Of a DNA stretch of 64,000 bases, positions 42,707-51,302 are shown piece by piece. Position 1 is the first letter of the stretch; the number at the start of each line of letters is the position of its first letter. Origin of the DNA: Microbacterium endophyticum (GTDB lineage Bacteria; Actinomycetota; Actinomycetes; Actinomycetales; Microbacteriaceae); contig NZ_CP049255.1 in NCBI RefSeq assembly GCF_011047135.1, positions 1,922,001-1,986,000 of the forward strand. Reading direction: 5' to 3'. The translations under genes and the position numbers were made by a program. The notes under the pieces are model-generated. The model ran no database searches, had not been told where the DNA came from, and was given only the letters and a program-made list of their open reading frames with translations.

Positions 42707-43000
42707 ATGAAGTCGATTTCTGTTCAGCAGCTCCGTGATCGTGCCGGAGTGCCATTGATCGATGTGCGCGAAGCCGACGAGTTCGCGGCCGGACATGTTC
42801 CGGGTGCCATCAATGTGCCGATGTCGAGCCTCGGTACGCGGCTCGACGAATTGCCGGATGGCTCGTTCGATGTCATCTGCCAGGTCGGCGGGCGCTCGGG
42901 TCGCGTTGTGGAAGCACTCGAAGCTCGGGGCTACGACGTCACCAACATCGACGGCGGCACAAGCGACTGGGTTGCTGCCGGGTTCCCGCTCGAGGACTGA
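42707..43000 (+). CDS. Rhodanese-like sulfurtransferase
   Basis: The 97-residue single rhodanese domain has LIDVREADEFAAGHVPGAINVP and the active-site loop CQVGGRS, with the nucleophilic Cys. ATG 42707 has AGAGGAAG upstream. It may move sulfane sulfur or reduce small thiol substrates. The ORF extension to 42674 runs into the terminator and is rejected. Confidence 0.92.
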   Translation: MKSISVQQLRDRAGVPLIDVREADEFAAGHVPGAINVPMSSLGTRLDELPDGSFDVICQVGGRSGRVVEALEARGYDVTNIDGGTSDWVAAGFPLED

Positions 43001-43030
43001 GCATCGGCGTCTCGGTTCTCTCTGGAGCCG

Positions 43031-43036
43031 TAGAAT
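43031..43036 (+). promoter_or_regulatory. -10 element of the glutaredoxin gene
   Basis: TAGAAT, then TGCCCT, then GTG 43043: leaderless spacing. Confidence 0.6.
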
Positions 43037-43042
43037 TGCCCT

Positions 43043-43318
43043 GTGACCACGATCACCCTCATCGGGAAAGACGGCTGTCACCTGTGTGACGTTGCCGCGG
43101 GTGTCATCGAGCATGTGATTGCCGAACTCCCAGAGGCGACGGCGGATCGCATCGATGTCGTTGAGGCATCCATCGAGACCGATCCGACACTTTACGACGC
43201 CTGGTGGGAAAAGATTCCGGTGATCCTTATCGATGGTCAATTGCACGCTCACTGGCGAGTGGCACCCGAGCGTCTGCGCGATGCCCTCCTCGACGCTGCG
43301 AAGAAAGTAGAAGCGTAA
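43043..43318 (+). CDS. Glutaredoxin-like thiol protein
   Basis: The 91-residue thioredoxin-fold protein has a CHLC dithiol in the N-terminal helix (LIGKDGCHLCDVAAGVIE) and the cis-Pro segment EKIPVILIDGQ. It is of the short DUF836 glutaredoxin type often found by redox regulators in actinobacteria. No Rex gene is in the window. It is followed by a Dabb protein gene after 2 bp. Confidence 0.9.
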   Translation: MTTITLIGKDGCHLCDVAAGVIEHVIAELPEATADRIDVVEASIETDPTLYDAWWEKIPVILIDGQLHAHWRVAPERLRDALLDAAKKVEA

Positions 43319-43320
43319 CG

Positions 43321-43632
43321 ATGACCATTCGACACATTGTGGCGTGGAAGCTTGCCGCCTCCGATGACGCGACTCGATCCGTCGACGCGCAGCGGGTGAT
43401 TTCCGCCTTGCGGGGGCTGACAGGCGTCGTTCCCGCGATCGAAAGCCTCACCGTCGGTACCGGCGTCGTCGCGGGCAACTGGGACCTCGCTCTCGTCGTC
43501 GACGTCGCTGACCTCGCGGCTCTCGATGCCTACCAGAACCACCCGGCACACCAAGCAGTGCTGCCGCTCGTTCGAAGCGTCGTATCGGAGCGAATGGCAG
43601 TCGATATCGACCTTTCCGCGCCGGCTCGTTAG
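43321..43632 (+). CDS. Dabb-family (stress-responsive A/B barrel) protein
   Basis: The 103-residue protein begins MTIRHIVAWKLAASDDATR and has LALVVDVADLAALDAYQNHPAHQAVLPLV, both hallmarks of the dimeric alpha-beta barrel Dabb fold. Function is unassigned. It overlaps the convergent MscS gene by 4 bp. Confidence 0.9.
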   Translation: MTIRHIVAWKLAASDDATRSVDAQRVISALRGLTGVVPAIESLTVGTGVVAGNWDLALVVDVADLAALDAYQNHPAHQAVLPLVRSVVSERMAVDIDLSAPAR

Positions 43633-44837
43633 GAGTTCGTCGTAGTCGTCGACGTCGACGTCGGCGTTTGCGACTCGTCGTCCTCGTTGGCACGGATGAT
43701 CGGTACTGCCTGGGTGAACTCGTTGGCACGCTCTTCTGCTTCCGCGCTGCCGGTGAATAGTCCGTCGCTTGTCGGCGTCGGGTCTTCGGCCGCGTCGCGC
43801 GGCGCATTCGGGTCTGTAATCAGTACACGCTGGGTCGGCAGTGCGTTGGGGGTGTTCTGCTGGACCCACGAGACCATCGATTCGCGGACGATGCAGCGAA
43901 GATCGAAGAGTGTGGGCGAGTCCTTCGCCGTCACGAGGATGCGAACACGCACCATTCCTCCGGTTGCATCGGTGACCTGCAGCACCGACGCTCGACCATC
44001 CCAGAGGTCGGTGCCGGCGAGCACATGCTGAAGGTGTGTTCGCATGCGCGCAGGGGACACGCGCCAGTCGAGGTCTAGCTCGATCGCTCCCAGCAGTTCG
44101 GAGCCTTTTCGCGTCCAGTTCTCGAACGGCGTTGTCGTGAAGTATGTACAGGGCAGCACGAGTCGTCGGTCGTCCCAGATGTTGAGCACAACGTAGCTGA
44201 GAGTGATTTCGCCCACGCGTCCCCACTCGCCCTCGACGACGAGCACGTCGTCAACACGGATAGCCTCGCTGAAGACGAGTTGGATGCCCGCGAAAAGGTT
44301 TGCCAGCACCGACTGGGCGGCGAGACCGGCAACAACAGAAGCGATACCGGCGGATGCGAGAACGCTCGCGCCTACGGTGCGTACCGAAGGGAAGGTGAGA
44401 AGCGCTGCGCCGATCGCGATGACGACGAGGAGCGCCACGGCAAGGCGTCGCAGAATGAGCATCTGCGTGCGGATGCGTCGCGCCACCCGATTGTCGGGTA
44501 CGTCAATGCGATACGCGCCGAGTGCCAGGTCTGTCGCGAAGTAGACAAGAGCTCCGACCATCCACGCGCTGACCGCGATGATCGCGATCGTGAATGTTTG
44601 GTTGATGCCTTCACGCCATCCGGTATCCGTCGGGAGCGAGATATTGATCGCTATCCACAGCGAGATCACGAGGATCATCACTCGGAACGGTCGGCGCCCG
44701 CGCTGAACGAGGATTTTCGGCCAGGACCCGCGCCGAGCCATGAGACGGAAGACCCACGTCACGATCCAAGCGAGAAGCAGTGCGCCGACAATTGCGATGG
44801 CGACGGCGATGCCGATCTCCAACCAGTCTTGCCACAT
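43629..44837 (-). CDS. MscS-family mechanosensitive ion channel
   Basis: The 402-residue protein has two to four N-terminal helices and then the pore helix region VGASVLASAGIASVVAGLAAQSVLANLFAG, rich in Gly/Ala as in MscS TM3. The beta domain follows (IRVDDVLVVEGEWGRVGEITL). The C-terminus is a variable acidic tail (NEDDESQTPTSTSTTTTNS). It releases solutes at low osmolarity. ATG 44837 has GAAGGAGA upstream; the longer frame to 44894 is rejected. Confidence 0.93.
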   Translation of the reverse strand: MWQDWLEIGIAVAIAIVGALLLAWIVTWVFRLMARRGSWPKILVQRGRRPFRVMILVISLWIAINISLPTDTGWREGINQTFTIAIIAVSAWMVGALVYFATDLALGAYRIDVPDNRVARRIRTQMLILRRLAVALLVVIAIGAALLTFPSVRTVGASVLASAGIASVVAGLAAQSVLANLFAGIQLVFSEAIRVDDVLVVEGEWGRVGEITLSYVVLNIWDDRRLVLPCTYFTTTPFENWTRKGSELLGAIELDLDWRVSPARMRTHLQHVLAGTDLWDGRASVLQVTDATGGMVRVRILVTAKDSPTLFDLRCIVRESMVSWVQQNTPNALPTQRVLITDPNAPRDAAEDPTPTSDGLFTGSAEAEERANEFTQAVPIIRANEDDESQTPTSTSTTTTNS

Positions 44838-44897
44838 GGGATCTCCTTCGGTTCGGAAGACCCAGCGTACGCAGGGCCCCGGTGTGCCTTGCAAGTC

Positions 44898-44941
44898 ACG
44901 TTGTGCTCAGCGAGGGTGTGTTATCTCGCTGAGCACAACGT
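44898..44941. repeat. 17-bp perfect inverted repeat between aspS and the MscS gene
   Basis: ACGTTGTGCTCAGCGAG (44898-44914) and its complement (44925-44941) flank a 10-base spacer. It lies 9 bp downstream of the aspS stop (minus strand) and upstream of the MscS gene. No T-tract follows on either side. It may be an aspS terminator without a U-tract or another dispersed element. Confidence 0.85.
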
Positions 44942-44949
44942 CGCGGTCA

Positions 44950-46293
44950 TCAGGGAGCGAGCCGCGTGGGGCCGCGGAAGAGGAAAGTCACTTCGCGGAT
45001 TGACGATTCACCGAGCAGCAGCATGAGGACTCGGGCGAGACCCATGCCGAAACCACCGTGCGGAGGCACGCCGTAACGGAAGAAGTCGAGGTAGTGCTCG
45101 AGACCTTCTAGCGCCAGGCCCTTTTCGACTGCCTGCGCTTCGAGAACGTCGATGCGGTGTTCGCGCTGGGCACCGGTTGTGATTTCTACGCCCTGGAAGA
45201 GAAGGTCGTAGCTCTTCGTGAGCCCGGTCTTTTCATCGCGCATGTGATAAAACGGGCGGATTCCGGCGTGGTAATCGGTGATGAAAACAAACTGGTGGCC
45301 GAAGGTCTCTGCGACGTGCGCGGAGATCTGACGCTCGCCCTCCGGGTCGAGATCGCCATCAGTGCGCGGCGTCTGGTATCCGCGTGCCGCGATGATGTCA
45401 TGAGCTTCTGCCAGCGGAATCCGCGGGAACGGGAGCGAGGGTACCGTGACCTCGATGCCGAAGAGCTCGGCGATCTCGGCGCCGTGCTTCTCTTTCACCG
45501 CCGCGATGGCAGTTGCGAGCAGTTCCTCCTGCATCGCCGCTACATCTTCGTGAGAATCGATCCAGCTGATTTCAGCGTCGACCGACGTGAACTCGGTTGC
45601 GTGGCGGCTTGTGAAGCTAGGGTCAGCGCGGAAGACATCGCCGATCTCGAAGATCTTGCCGAATCCCGACGCCTGCGCCATCTGCTTGTAGTGCTGTGGG
45701 CTCTGCGCAAGGTACGCAGTTTGGTCGCCGAAGTACTCCATCGAGAACAGCTCAGCGTTCGATTCGGATGGGCTCGACATGAGCTTCGGGGTGTGAAGCT
45801 CGATGTAGTCGCGGTCTACCCAATAGGTGCGCATCGCGTGCTCGAGCGTGGTCTGCACCCGGAAGATGAGGTTGTTGCGGCGCTGGCGAAGATCGATGAA
45901 GCGCCAGTCCATGCGCTTGTCCATGCCGGAGTCGCTTGCAATGGGGGTTTCGGGGTCTGCGGCGGCAGCGATGTCGAGCGAGCCGATCTTGATCTCGGTG
46001 CCGCCCAGTTTGACGCGCTCGTCGTGCTTGAGCGTGCCGTGCACTGTCAAAAAGGTGCCGGTCGACAGGGCCGAGATCGATTCGGTGAGTGCCAAGGCAT
46101 CCGATGCCTCTGTGGCTGCGTCATCAGCAATCTCGCGAGTGGCGGGATTCACCAACTGCACGGCGCCAGTCTCGTCACGCAGGATGACGAACTGCACCTT
46201 CTTTTGGTCACGGACGGTTTCCACCCATCCCGACACCGAAACGGCGCCATCGGCACGGGACTGCAATTCACTAATCAGGACGCGTTCGCTCAC
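44950..46293 (-). CDS. aspS: Aspartyl-tRNA synthetase, archaeal/compact type
   Basis: The 447-residue class II synthetase has an N-terminal OB-fold anticodon domain (SVSGWVETVRDQKKVQFVILRD), motif 2 (FEIGDVFRADPSFTSRH) and motif 3 (GGFGMGLARVLMLLL). It lacks the large GAD insertion of bacterial ~590-residue AspRS and so is the archaeal-type enzyme. Many of these are non-discriminating and also charge tRNA-Asn. Without gatCAB in view, this is undecided. TAGACT lies 8 nt before the GTG start. Confidence 0.94.
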   Translation of the reverse strand: MSERVLISELQSRADGAVSVSGWVETVRDQKKVQFVILRDETGAVQLVNPATREIADDAATEASDALALTESISALSTGTFLTVHGTLKHDERVKLGGTEIKIGSLDIAAAADPETPIASDSGMDKRMDWRFIDLRQRRNNLIFRVQTTLEHAMRTYWVDRDYIELHTPKLMSSPSESNAELFSMEYFGDQTAYLAQSPQHYKQMAQASGFGKIFEIGDVFRADPSFTSRHATEFTSVDAEISWIDSHEDVAAMQEELLATAIAAVKEKHGAEIAELFGIEVTVPSLPFPRIPLAEAHDIIAARGYQTPRTDGDLDPEGERQISAHVAETFGHQFVFITDYHAGIRPFYHMRDEKTGLTKSYDLLFQGVEITTGAQREHRIDVLEAQAVEKGLALEGLEHYLDFFRYGVPPHGGFGMGLARVLMLLLGESSIREVTFLFRGPTRLAP

Positions 46294-46301
46294 GGGACAC
46301 C

Positions 46302-46307
46302 AGTCTA
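46302..46307 (-). promoter_or_regulatory. -10 element of aspS
   Basis: TAGACT ends 8 nt before GTG 46293 on the minus strand. Confidence 0.5.
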
Positions 46308-46327
46308 CGTGCGCTGGCGCTGCGCTC

Positions 46328-46333
46328 TAAGAT
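46328..46333 (+). promoter_or_regulatory. -10 element of the 46.3-kb membrane protein gene
   Basis: TAAGAT ends 7 nt before GTG 46341. It overlaps an in-frame ATG at 46332, which argues for the GTG start. Confidence 0.5.
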
Positions 46334-46340
46334 GAGCCTC

Positions 46341-46796
46341 GTGAGCGGCAAAAAACAGGTCTACACGCTGGGCCCTGAGACATACCGGATCAGCAGCGAA
46401 CCTCCGGTAGCGGCTGCCTCCTCGGCACCCGCACGCGAGCGCGACGTGGCCGCGGCACCAAGGCGACGCCGACGCACGTGGGACCTCTGGTTGACGATCA
46501 GCCTTCTCGTGCTCTTGGCTGCAGCGAGTGTGACGGCATCCGTGTTGGCAGTTCTCCTGACGTACGCATTCAACGCGTGCGGGTCGGGAGCGTGCAGCCG
46601 AGATGTCATGAACATCGGCGTGTGGGTTTCGTTGACAGCCCCGTGGATTGCTTTTGTCATCGCGCTCGCGCTTTCCATCGTGCTGCTGATCGTGCGGCGT
46701 CTCGCGTTCTGGGTACCGCTGGCTTCGTTCGTGCTGGTCGTCGGACTCTGGAACGTCGGCGCATTCATCGTGTGGGCTGGCGTCGTCGGCTCGTAG
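46341..46796 (+). CDS. Membrane protein, unknown function
   Basis: The 151-residue protein has a Lys/Arg/Ala-rich N-terminus (about 45 residues, PRRRRRTWDLW before the first helix). Three helices follow: LWLTISLLVLLAAASVTASV, LTAPWIAFVIALALSIVLLI and WVPLASFVLVVGLWNVGAFI. A CGSGACSRD loop between the first two has two Cys that could form a disulfide. No family was recognised with confidence. It precedes dedA on the same strand. Confidence 0.75.
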   Translation: MSGKKQVYTLGPETYRISSEPPVAAASSAPARERDVAAAPRRRRRTWDLWLTISLLVLLAAASVTASVLAVLLTYAFNACGSGACSRDVMNIGVWVSLTAPWIAFVIALALSIVLLIVRRLAFWVPLASFVLVVGLWNVGAFIVWAGVVGS

Positions 46797-46895
46797 TCGT
46801 TGGGGACTCGTTCACAGGAGCGAGTCATCTTGGCTCGATACGGTGGCCGTCAGCGCCTTTTCGGGCGTGCCGATCACCGCGCGCAAAGGCACCTG

Positions 46896-47564
46896 ATGAC
46901 CGACACCACCGCAGATACGTCCTGGCTGACCAGTGTTGTTGACTGGTCAGTCTCGCTCATGGAGATCATTGGCCCCGCAGGCGCGGGGATTGCTATCGCC
47001 CTCGAGAATCTCTTTCCGCCGCTGCCGAGCGAGGTCATCCTCCCTATGGCAGGTCTTACCGCCAGCCGCGACACTTTCACGCTCTTCGAAGCGATTGCGT
47101 GGACGACGGCCGGCTCGGTCGTGGGAGCATTCATGCTCTACACGCTTGGTGCCTGGCTCGGCATCGCGCGACTGCGGGCGATCGCACGAAAAATGCCGCT
47201 AATGAAGCCCGAAGACATCGACCGCACGGTCGCGTGGTTTCAGCGCCATGGCGGCAAAGCTATTTTCTTCGGCCGAATGATTCCGCTTTTTCGAAGCCTC
47301 ATTTCGATCCCGGCGGGAGTGACTCGGATGCCGCTTCTGAAATTCGGACTCCTCACAACTCTCGGCAGCGCCATCTGGAACACGATCTTCGTGCTCGCCG
47401 GCTACTTTCTGGGCGAATCGTGGCCGCTCGTCGAACGCTATGCCGACTTCTTCCAATCGGTCGTCATCGTCGCGGTCGTCGGGGGAATCGGTTGGTTCGT
47501 GACCGCTCGTATTCGTTCGATCATCCGTGAACGTCGCGACGGAGCTGCACCCGCGTCCGACTGA
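46896..47564 (+). CDS. DedA-family membrane protein
   Basis: The 222-residue protein has the family start LENLFPPLPSEVILPMAGL, RFPAG-like RSLISIPAGVTRMPLLKFGL and GSAIWNTIFVLAGYFLGESW. DedA proteins act in lipid flipping and membrane homeostasis. The start is ATG 46896, preceded by AAAGG; the frame back to 46800 is rejected. It is followed by an independent phosphatase gene. Confidence 0.93.
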   Translation: MTDTTADTSWLTSVVDWSVSLMEIIGPAGAGIAIALENLFPPLPSEVILPMAGLTASRDTFTLFEAIAWTTAGSVVGAFMLYTLGAWLGIARLRAIARKMPLMKPEDIDRTVAWFQRHGGKAIFFGRMIPLFRSLISIPAGVTRMPLLKFGLLTTLGSAIWNTIFVLAGYFLGESWPLVERYADFFQSVVIVAVVGGIGWFVTARIRSIIRERRDGAAPASD

Positions 47565-47619
47565 CATTTCGGGAGCCCCTTGCAGCTCACGCTCAGGCTC
47601 TCCATAGGAGGCATCCACG

Positions 47620-47625
47620 TACACT
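47620..47625 (+). promoter_or_regulatory. -10 element of the phosphatase-tlpA-ccdA-resB operon
   Basis: TACACT, then TGAGGT, then GTG 47632: leaderless spacing. Confidence 0.55.
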
Positions 47626-47631
47626 TGAGGT

Positions 47632-48261
47632 GTGCCCGCAGACCGTCTTCACCTCGTGCGACACGGTGAGGTGCATAACCCCGAACGTGTCTTGTACGGC
47701 CGCCTGCCTGCCTTTCGACTGAGTGCCGATGGGCGGAAGATGGCGCGTCAAGCAGCTGACTTCGTGCAGAGCCTCGAACGTCCCGTCGCGTCGCTTGTGT
47801 GTTCGCCTCTTCAGCGAACGCGCGAGTCTGCCGAACCGTTCACCGAGCTCTTCGGACTCGACCCCGTCGTGGACGAGCGAGTGATCGAACCGACGAACGT
47901 GTTCGAGGGAACACGTATGAAGCGCGCGCTCATGAACCCTTTGAACTGGCGTTATCTCGTGCGTCCCGCTGTGCCGAGCTGGGGCGAACCGTATGCGAGT
48001 GTCATTGCCCGGATGAATGAAGCGATGACGGATGTCTGGAGTCGAACCGACGCCGGAGACGCCGTTATCGTTTCTCACCAACTTCCCATCTGGGTCACTC
48101 ACCTCAACATCTCTGGATTGCCCGCAAAACATGACCCCCGCAATCGGCGATGCGCGCTGTCGAGCGTGACCTCGCTCGAACGACGAGACAGCGGGTGGGT
48201 CGAAGTCGGCTATGCGGAGCCCGCGACAAATGCTGGCTCGATAGATGTAGGAGCTGTGTAA
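47632..48261 (+). CDS. Histidine phosphatase family protein
   Basis: The 209-residue protein has the RHG catalytic motif (LHLVRHGEVHNPERVLYG), CSPLQRTRESAEPF, and VIVSHQLPIWV with the second His. It belongs to the phosphoglycerate-mutase-like phosphatases. Substrate is unknown. Its position directly before the cytochrome c maturation genes is common in actinobacteria. The stop overlaps the tlpA start by 1 bp. Confidence 0.9.
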   Translation: MPADRLHLVRHGEVHNPERVLYGRLPAFRLSADGRKMARQAADFVQSLERPVASLVCSPLQRTRESAEPFTELFGLDPVVDERVIEPTNVFEGTRMKRALMNPLNWRYLVRPAVPSWGEPYASVIARMNEAMTDVWSRTDAGDAVIVSHQLPIWVTHLNISGLPAKHDPRNRRCALSSVTSLERRDSGWVEVGYAEPATNAGSIDVGAV

Positions 48262-48854
48262 TGCGACGGATCGTGAGCGCGGCATCCATCGCCCTTGCTG
48301 CAGTACTCGTTTTGGCGGGATGCACCAGCGATCCGCTCGCGGAGCAGTACAACGCGGGTGATAACAAGGGGTACATCGCCGGTGACCTGAGCGTGGTCGA
48401 AATCCCGGCTGACGAGCGAGGAGAGCCCGTTGAGTTCGATGGCGTGCTCGATACCGGCGAGAACGTGTCGAGCGATGACTACGACGGCGACGTGCTCGTC
48501 GTCAATTTTTGGTACGCCGCGTGCGGCCCGTGCATCGTTGAGGCTCCGCGGTTAGAAAAGGCCTATCAAGAGTTCGCCGGTCAAGATGTCGCTTTTCTCG
48601 GTGTCAACACCTATGACCAGGCACCGACGTCGCTTGCCTTCGCTGAAGACAACGGCATCAGCTATCCGAGCGTGATCGCGGTCAACGACGGCAGCGTAAA
48701 GCTTGCCTTCGCCAACGCGACGCCTTTGAACGCGACGCCCACAACCGTCGTGCTCGACAAACAAGGCAGAGTCGCTGCCCGCATTGTGGGCGAACTGCCC
48801 GACGCTTCTGTGCTCACCGCGCTCGTTCGCGACGCCGTAGCGGAAACCTCGTGA
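48261..48854 (+). CDS. TlpA/ResA-type thiol-disulfide lipoprotein
   Basis: The 197-residue protein has a lipobox (LAGC) and a thioredoxin fold. The active site is ACGPCIVEAP (CxxC with Gly-Pro) and a cis-Pro loop TPTTVVLD. It is presumed to reduce apocytochrome c cysteines outside the membrane, taking electrons from CcdA. GGAG precedes the ATG. The stop overlaps ccdA by 4 bp. Confidence 0.93.
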   Translation: MRRIVSAASIALAAVLVLAGCTSDPLAEQYNAGDNKGYIAGDLSVVEIPADERGEPVEFDGVLDTGENVSSDDYDGDVLVVNFWYAACGPCIVEAPRLEKAYQEFAGQDVAFLGVNTYDQAPTSLAFAEDNGISYPSVIAVNDGSVKLAFANATPLNATPTTVVLDKQGRVAARIVGELPDASVLTALVRDAVAETS

Positions 48855-49612
48855 ACCCCGACGCGATCATTGGCGCCGGCGCGCTGTGGGTCGCCGTGCC
48901 CCTCGCGCTTGCGGCAGGACTCGTCTCGTTCTTGTCGCCGTGTGTCTTGCCGCTCGTTCCTGGCTATCTCGGTTTTCTGGGCGGTGCGTCGAGCGCGAGT
49001 GTGTCGGGTGGGAAGGCCGGCTCTGCACAGCCCGGCCGCGGGCGCCTGGTTGGCGGCGTGCTGCTGTTCATCGCCGGATTCACCGTCGTGTTCATGGCGG
49101 TCACGATTTTGGGCGGCACGCTGGGTGCATTCTTCATCGCGTATGCCGACATCATCACCCGCGTTCTCGGCGTCATCGTCATCGCAATGGGACTCATCTT
49201 CATCGGTGTCTTCGGTTTCGCGCAGCGCACGTTCAAACCGCAGATTCGGGGCAACCTCGGCCTCGTCGGTGCGCCGCTGCTCGGGCTCGCCCTCGGCATC
49301 GGGTGGGCGCCGTGTATCGGCCCCACTCTGGCGTCGATCATTGCCGTGTCATGGAATTTCGGCGACCCCGGGCGTGCTGCCATTTTGGGTCTTGCCTACT
49401 CGCTGGGGCTCGGCATCCCGTTTCTTCTTCTCGCCCTGGGCTTCGGATGGGCCACCACATCGGTGGCCTTCGTTCGCCGCCACATTCGGGCGTTCAACAT
49501 CGTCGGCGGAGTGCTTTTGATCGTGCTGGGTGTCTTGATGGTCGTTGGCGTCTGGGGCGCCCTCATGTCTTACCTGCAGGGGGTGTTCGTCAATGTCCCG
49601 CTCCCGCTCTGA
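48851..49612 (+). CDS. ccdA: Cytochrome c biogenesis protein CcdA
   Basis: The 253-residue protein has six helices. Conserved blocks are LVSFLSPCVLPLVPGYLGFL (Cys, Pro-rich) and LGIGWAPCIGPTLASI, each with one of the two Cys that carry reductant across the membrane. It supplies electrons to TlpA/ResA. It overlaps the resB start by 20 bp. Confidence 0.95.
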   Translation: MNPDAIIGAGALWVAVPLALAAGLVSFLSPCVLPLVPGYLGFLGGASSASVSGGKAGSAQPGRGRLVGGVLLFIAGFTVVFMAVTILGGTLGAFFIAYADIITRVLGVIVIAMGLIFIGVFGFAQRTFKPQIRGNLGLVGAPLLGLALGIGWAPCIGPTLASIIAVSWNFGDPGRAAILGLAYSLGLGIPFLLLALGFGWATTSVAFVRRHIRAFNIVGGVLLIVLGVLMVVGVWGALMSYLQGVFVNVPLPL

Positions 49613-51293
49613 AGCAGACTCTGAGCCGCTTCGCCCGTCTGACCACATCGACGGCGTCGCAGCCCCCGATGACCGTTCAGGTGGCTCCGACGAGATCACG
49701 CAGCCCCACCTCGGCTTTGTCGGCTGGATGCGCTGGGCGTGGCGACAACTCACGAGCATGCGCACCGCGCTCGTGCTGCTGCTCTTGCTCGCAATCGCAG
49801 CGGTACCGGGATCTATTTTTCCGCAGCGCACGGCTGACCCCAACGGCGTGACGCAGTATTTCACCGATAACCCAGACGTTGCGCCCATCCTCGACAACCT
49901 GCAGTTGTTCGACGTGTACTCCTCGTCGTGGTTCTCGGCAATCTACATCCTGCTGTTCATCTCACTTATCGGTTGCGTTATTCCGCGCACGAAGCACCAC
50001 TGGAAGGCGCTGCGTTCTCGGCCACCACGCACGCCCGCCCGCCTTGCGCGCCTCGACGACCACATCGTGTCGGAGGTCGCGATCGAGGGCGATGCCGACA
50101 AGAGCGCTCGAGATGCCGTCACTCTCGCGGCATCTCAGCTGCGGACAGCCGGCTATCGCGTCGAGCGCTACGACGGGCGCGGCTCGTATTCGGTGTCTGC
50201 TGAGCGCGGCTACCTCCGTGAGACCGGAAACTTGGTATTTCACGTGGCACTCATCGGCGTCTTGATCGCCGTCGGCGTCGGTGGCTCTTTTACCTACACG
50301 GGCCAGCGAGTCATCGTGGAGGGCACGACGTTCGTGAATGCCCTCACCGATTACTCATCGTTTAATCCGGGTCGGTTCGTCAACATCGATGATGTTTCTC
50401 GCTACTCGATGACGCTCGATAGCTTCGATGTCACCTACCAGGAGGCGGGTACGAGCGGTGCGGGTCAGGCTGGTGACTTCTCGGCGAATCTCACGACGCA
50501 GGTGCCCGGTCAAGAAGCTAGCGAGGGTGCTGTGAAGGTGAATCACCCGCTGAAGATCGAAGGCGACAGCATCTACCTGCTCGGAAACGGCTATGCGCCA
50601 ACCATCACGGTTGCCGACGCTGACGGTAACGTGGTGTACCAAGATTCGGTGCCGTTCCTGCCCCAGGACAACAACCTCACCTCGCTCGGCGTGGTCAAGG
50701 TTGCAGACGGTCTGCCCGAGCAAGTCGGACTCGTCGGATTCTTCTACCCCACGGCGCAGACGCTCGAAAGTGGAGCGCTCGCGTCGATTTGGCCCGATCT
50801 GGTCTATCCCACGCTCACACTGAATGTGTATGCCGGAGATCTCGGGATCGACGACGGTACGCCTCGTTCGGTTTATACGCTCGACACCGGCTCGATGGAG
50901 AAGCTGACGGGTACCGACACCGATACCGAGTCGATCGAGCTCATGCCTGGTGAGAGCGCGGAGCTGCCCAACGGGTGGGGTACCGTGACCTTCACCAACG
51001 AAGCGCCCGAGGGTGCCGACGGCTACGAGCAGTCGGTCAAGAGGTTCGCATCGCTTTCTATCCACCACGATGCTGCGGGACCGTGGGTTTTGTTGTTCGC
51101 TGTGCTCGCGACCCTTGGGCTTCTCGTTGCGCTATTCGTGCCACGACGTCGCATGTGGGTAAAAGCCACGAGCACCGAAACCGGTGTACGAATCGAATAC
51201 GCGGGCCTTGCCCGCGGCGAAGACCCCACTCTGGCGGCAGCTGTCGCTCAAATGGCGCGCAAGCACGGCGACGCCCTCGAATCCGGGAAGTAG
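49593..51293 (+). CDS. resB: Cytochrome c biogenesis protein ResB (Ccs1)
   Basis: The 566-residue protein has an N-terminal acidic/Ser-rich region. Helices include LTSMRTALVLLLLLAIAAVPGSIFPQR and SSWFSAIYILLFISLIGCVIP, followed by a large extracytoplasmic domain and a last helix near WVLLFAVLATLGLLVALFVP. With CcsB it delivers heme to apocytochrome c. The start is set at ATG 49593 because upstream codons overlap ccdA in a different frame. Confidence 0.94.
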   Translation: MSRSRSEADSEPLRPSDHIDGVAAPDDRSGGSDEITQPHLGFVGWMRWAWRQLTSMRTALVLLLLLAIAAVPGSIFPQRTADPNGVTQYFTDNPDVAPILDNLQLFDVYSSSWFSAIYILLFISLIGCVIPRTKHHWKALRSRPPRTPARLARLDDHIVSEVAIEGDADKSARDAVTLAASQLRTAGYRVERYDGRGSYSVSAERGYLRETGNLVFHVALIGVLIAVGVGGSFTYTGQRVIVEGTTFVNALTDYSSFNPGRFVNIDDVSRYSMTLDSFDVTYQEAGTSGAGQAGDFSANLTTQVPGQEASEGAVKVNHPLKIEGDSIYLLGNGYAPTITVADADGNVVYQDSVPFLPQDNNLTSLGVVKVADGLPEQVGLVGFFYPTAQTLESGALASIWPDLVYPTLTLNVYAGDLGIDDGTPRSVYTLDTGSMEKLTGTDTDTESIELMPGESAELPNGWGTVTFTNEAPEGADGYEQSVKRFASLSIHHDAAGPWVLLFAVLATLGLLVALFVPRRRMWVKATSTETGVRIEYAGLARGEDPTLAAAVAQMARKHGDALESGK

Positions 51294-51296
51294 AAT
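51291..51296 (+). promoter_or_regulatory. -10 element of ccsB, formed by the resB stop codon
   Basis: TAGAAT (its TAG is the resB stop) is followed by TCAGAA and ATG 51303: leaderless spacing. Confidence 0.5.
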
Positions 51297-51302
51297 TCAG
51301 AA

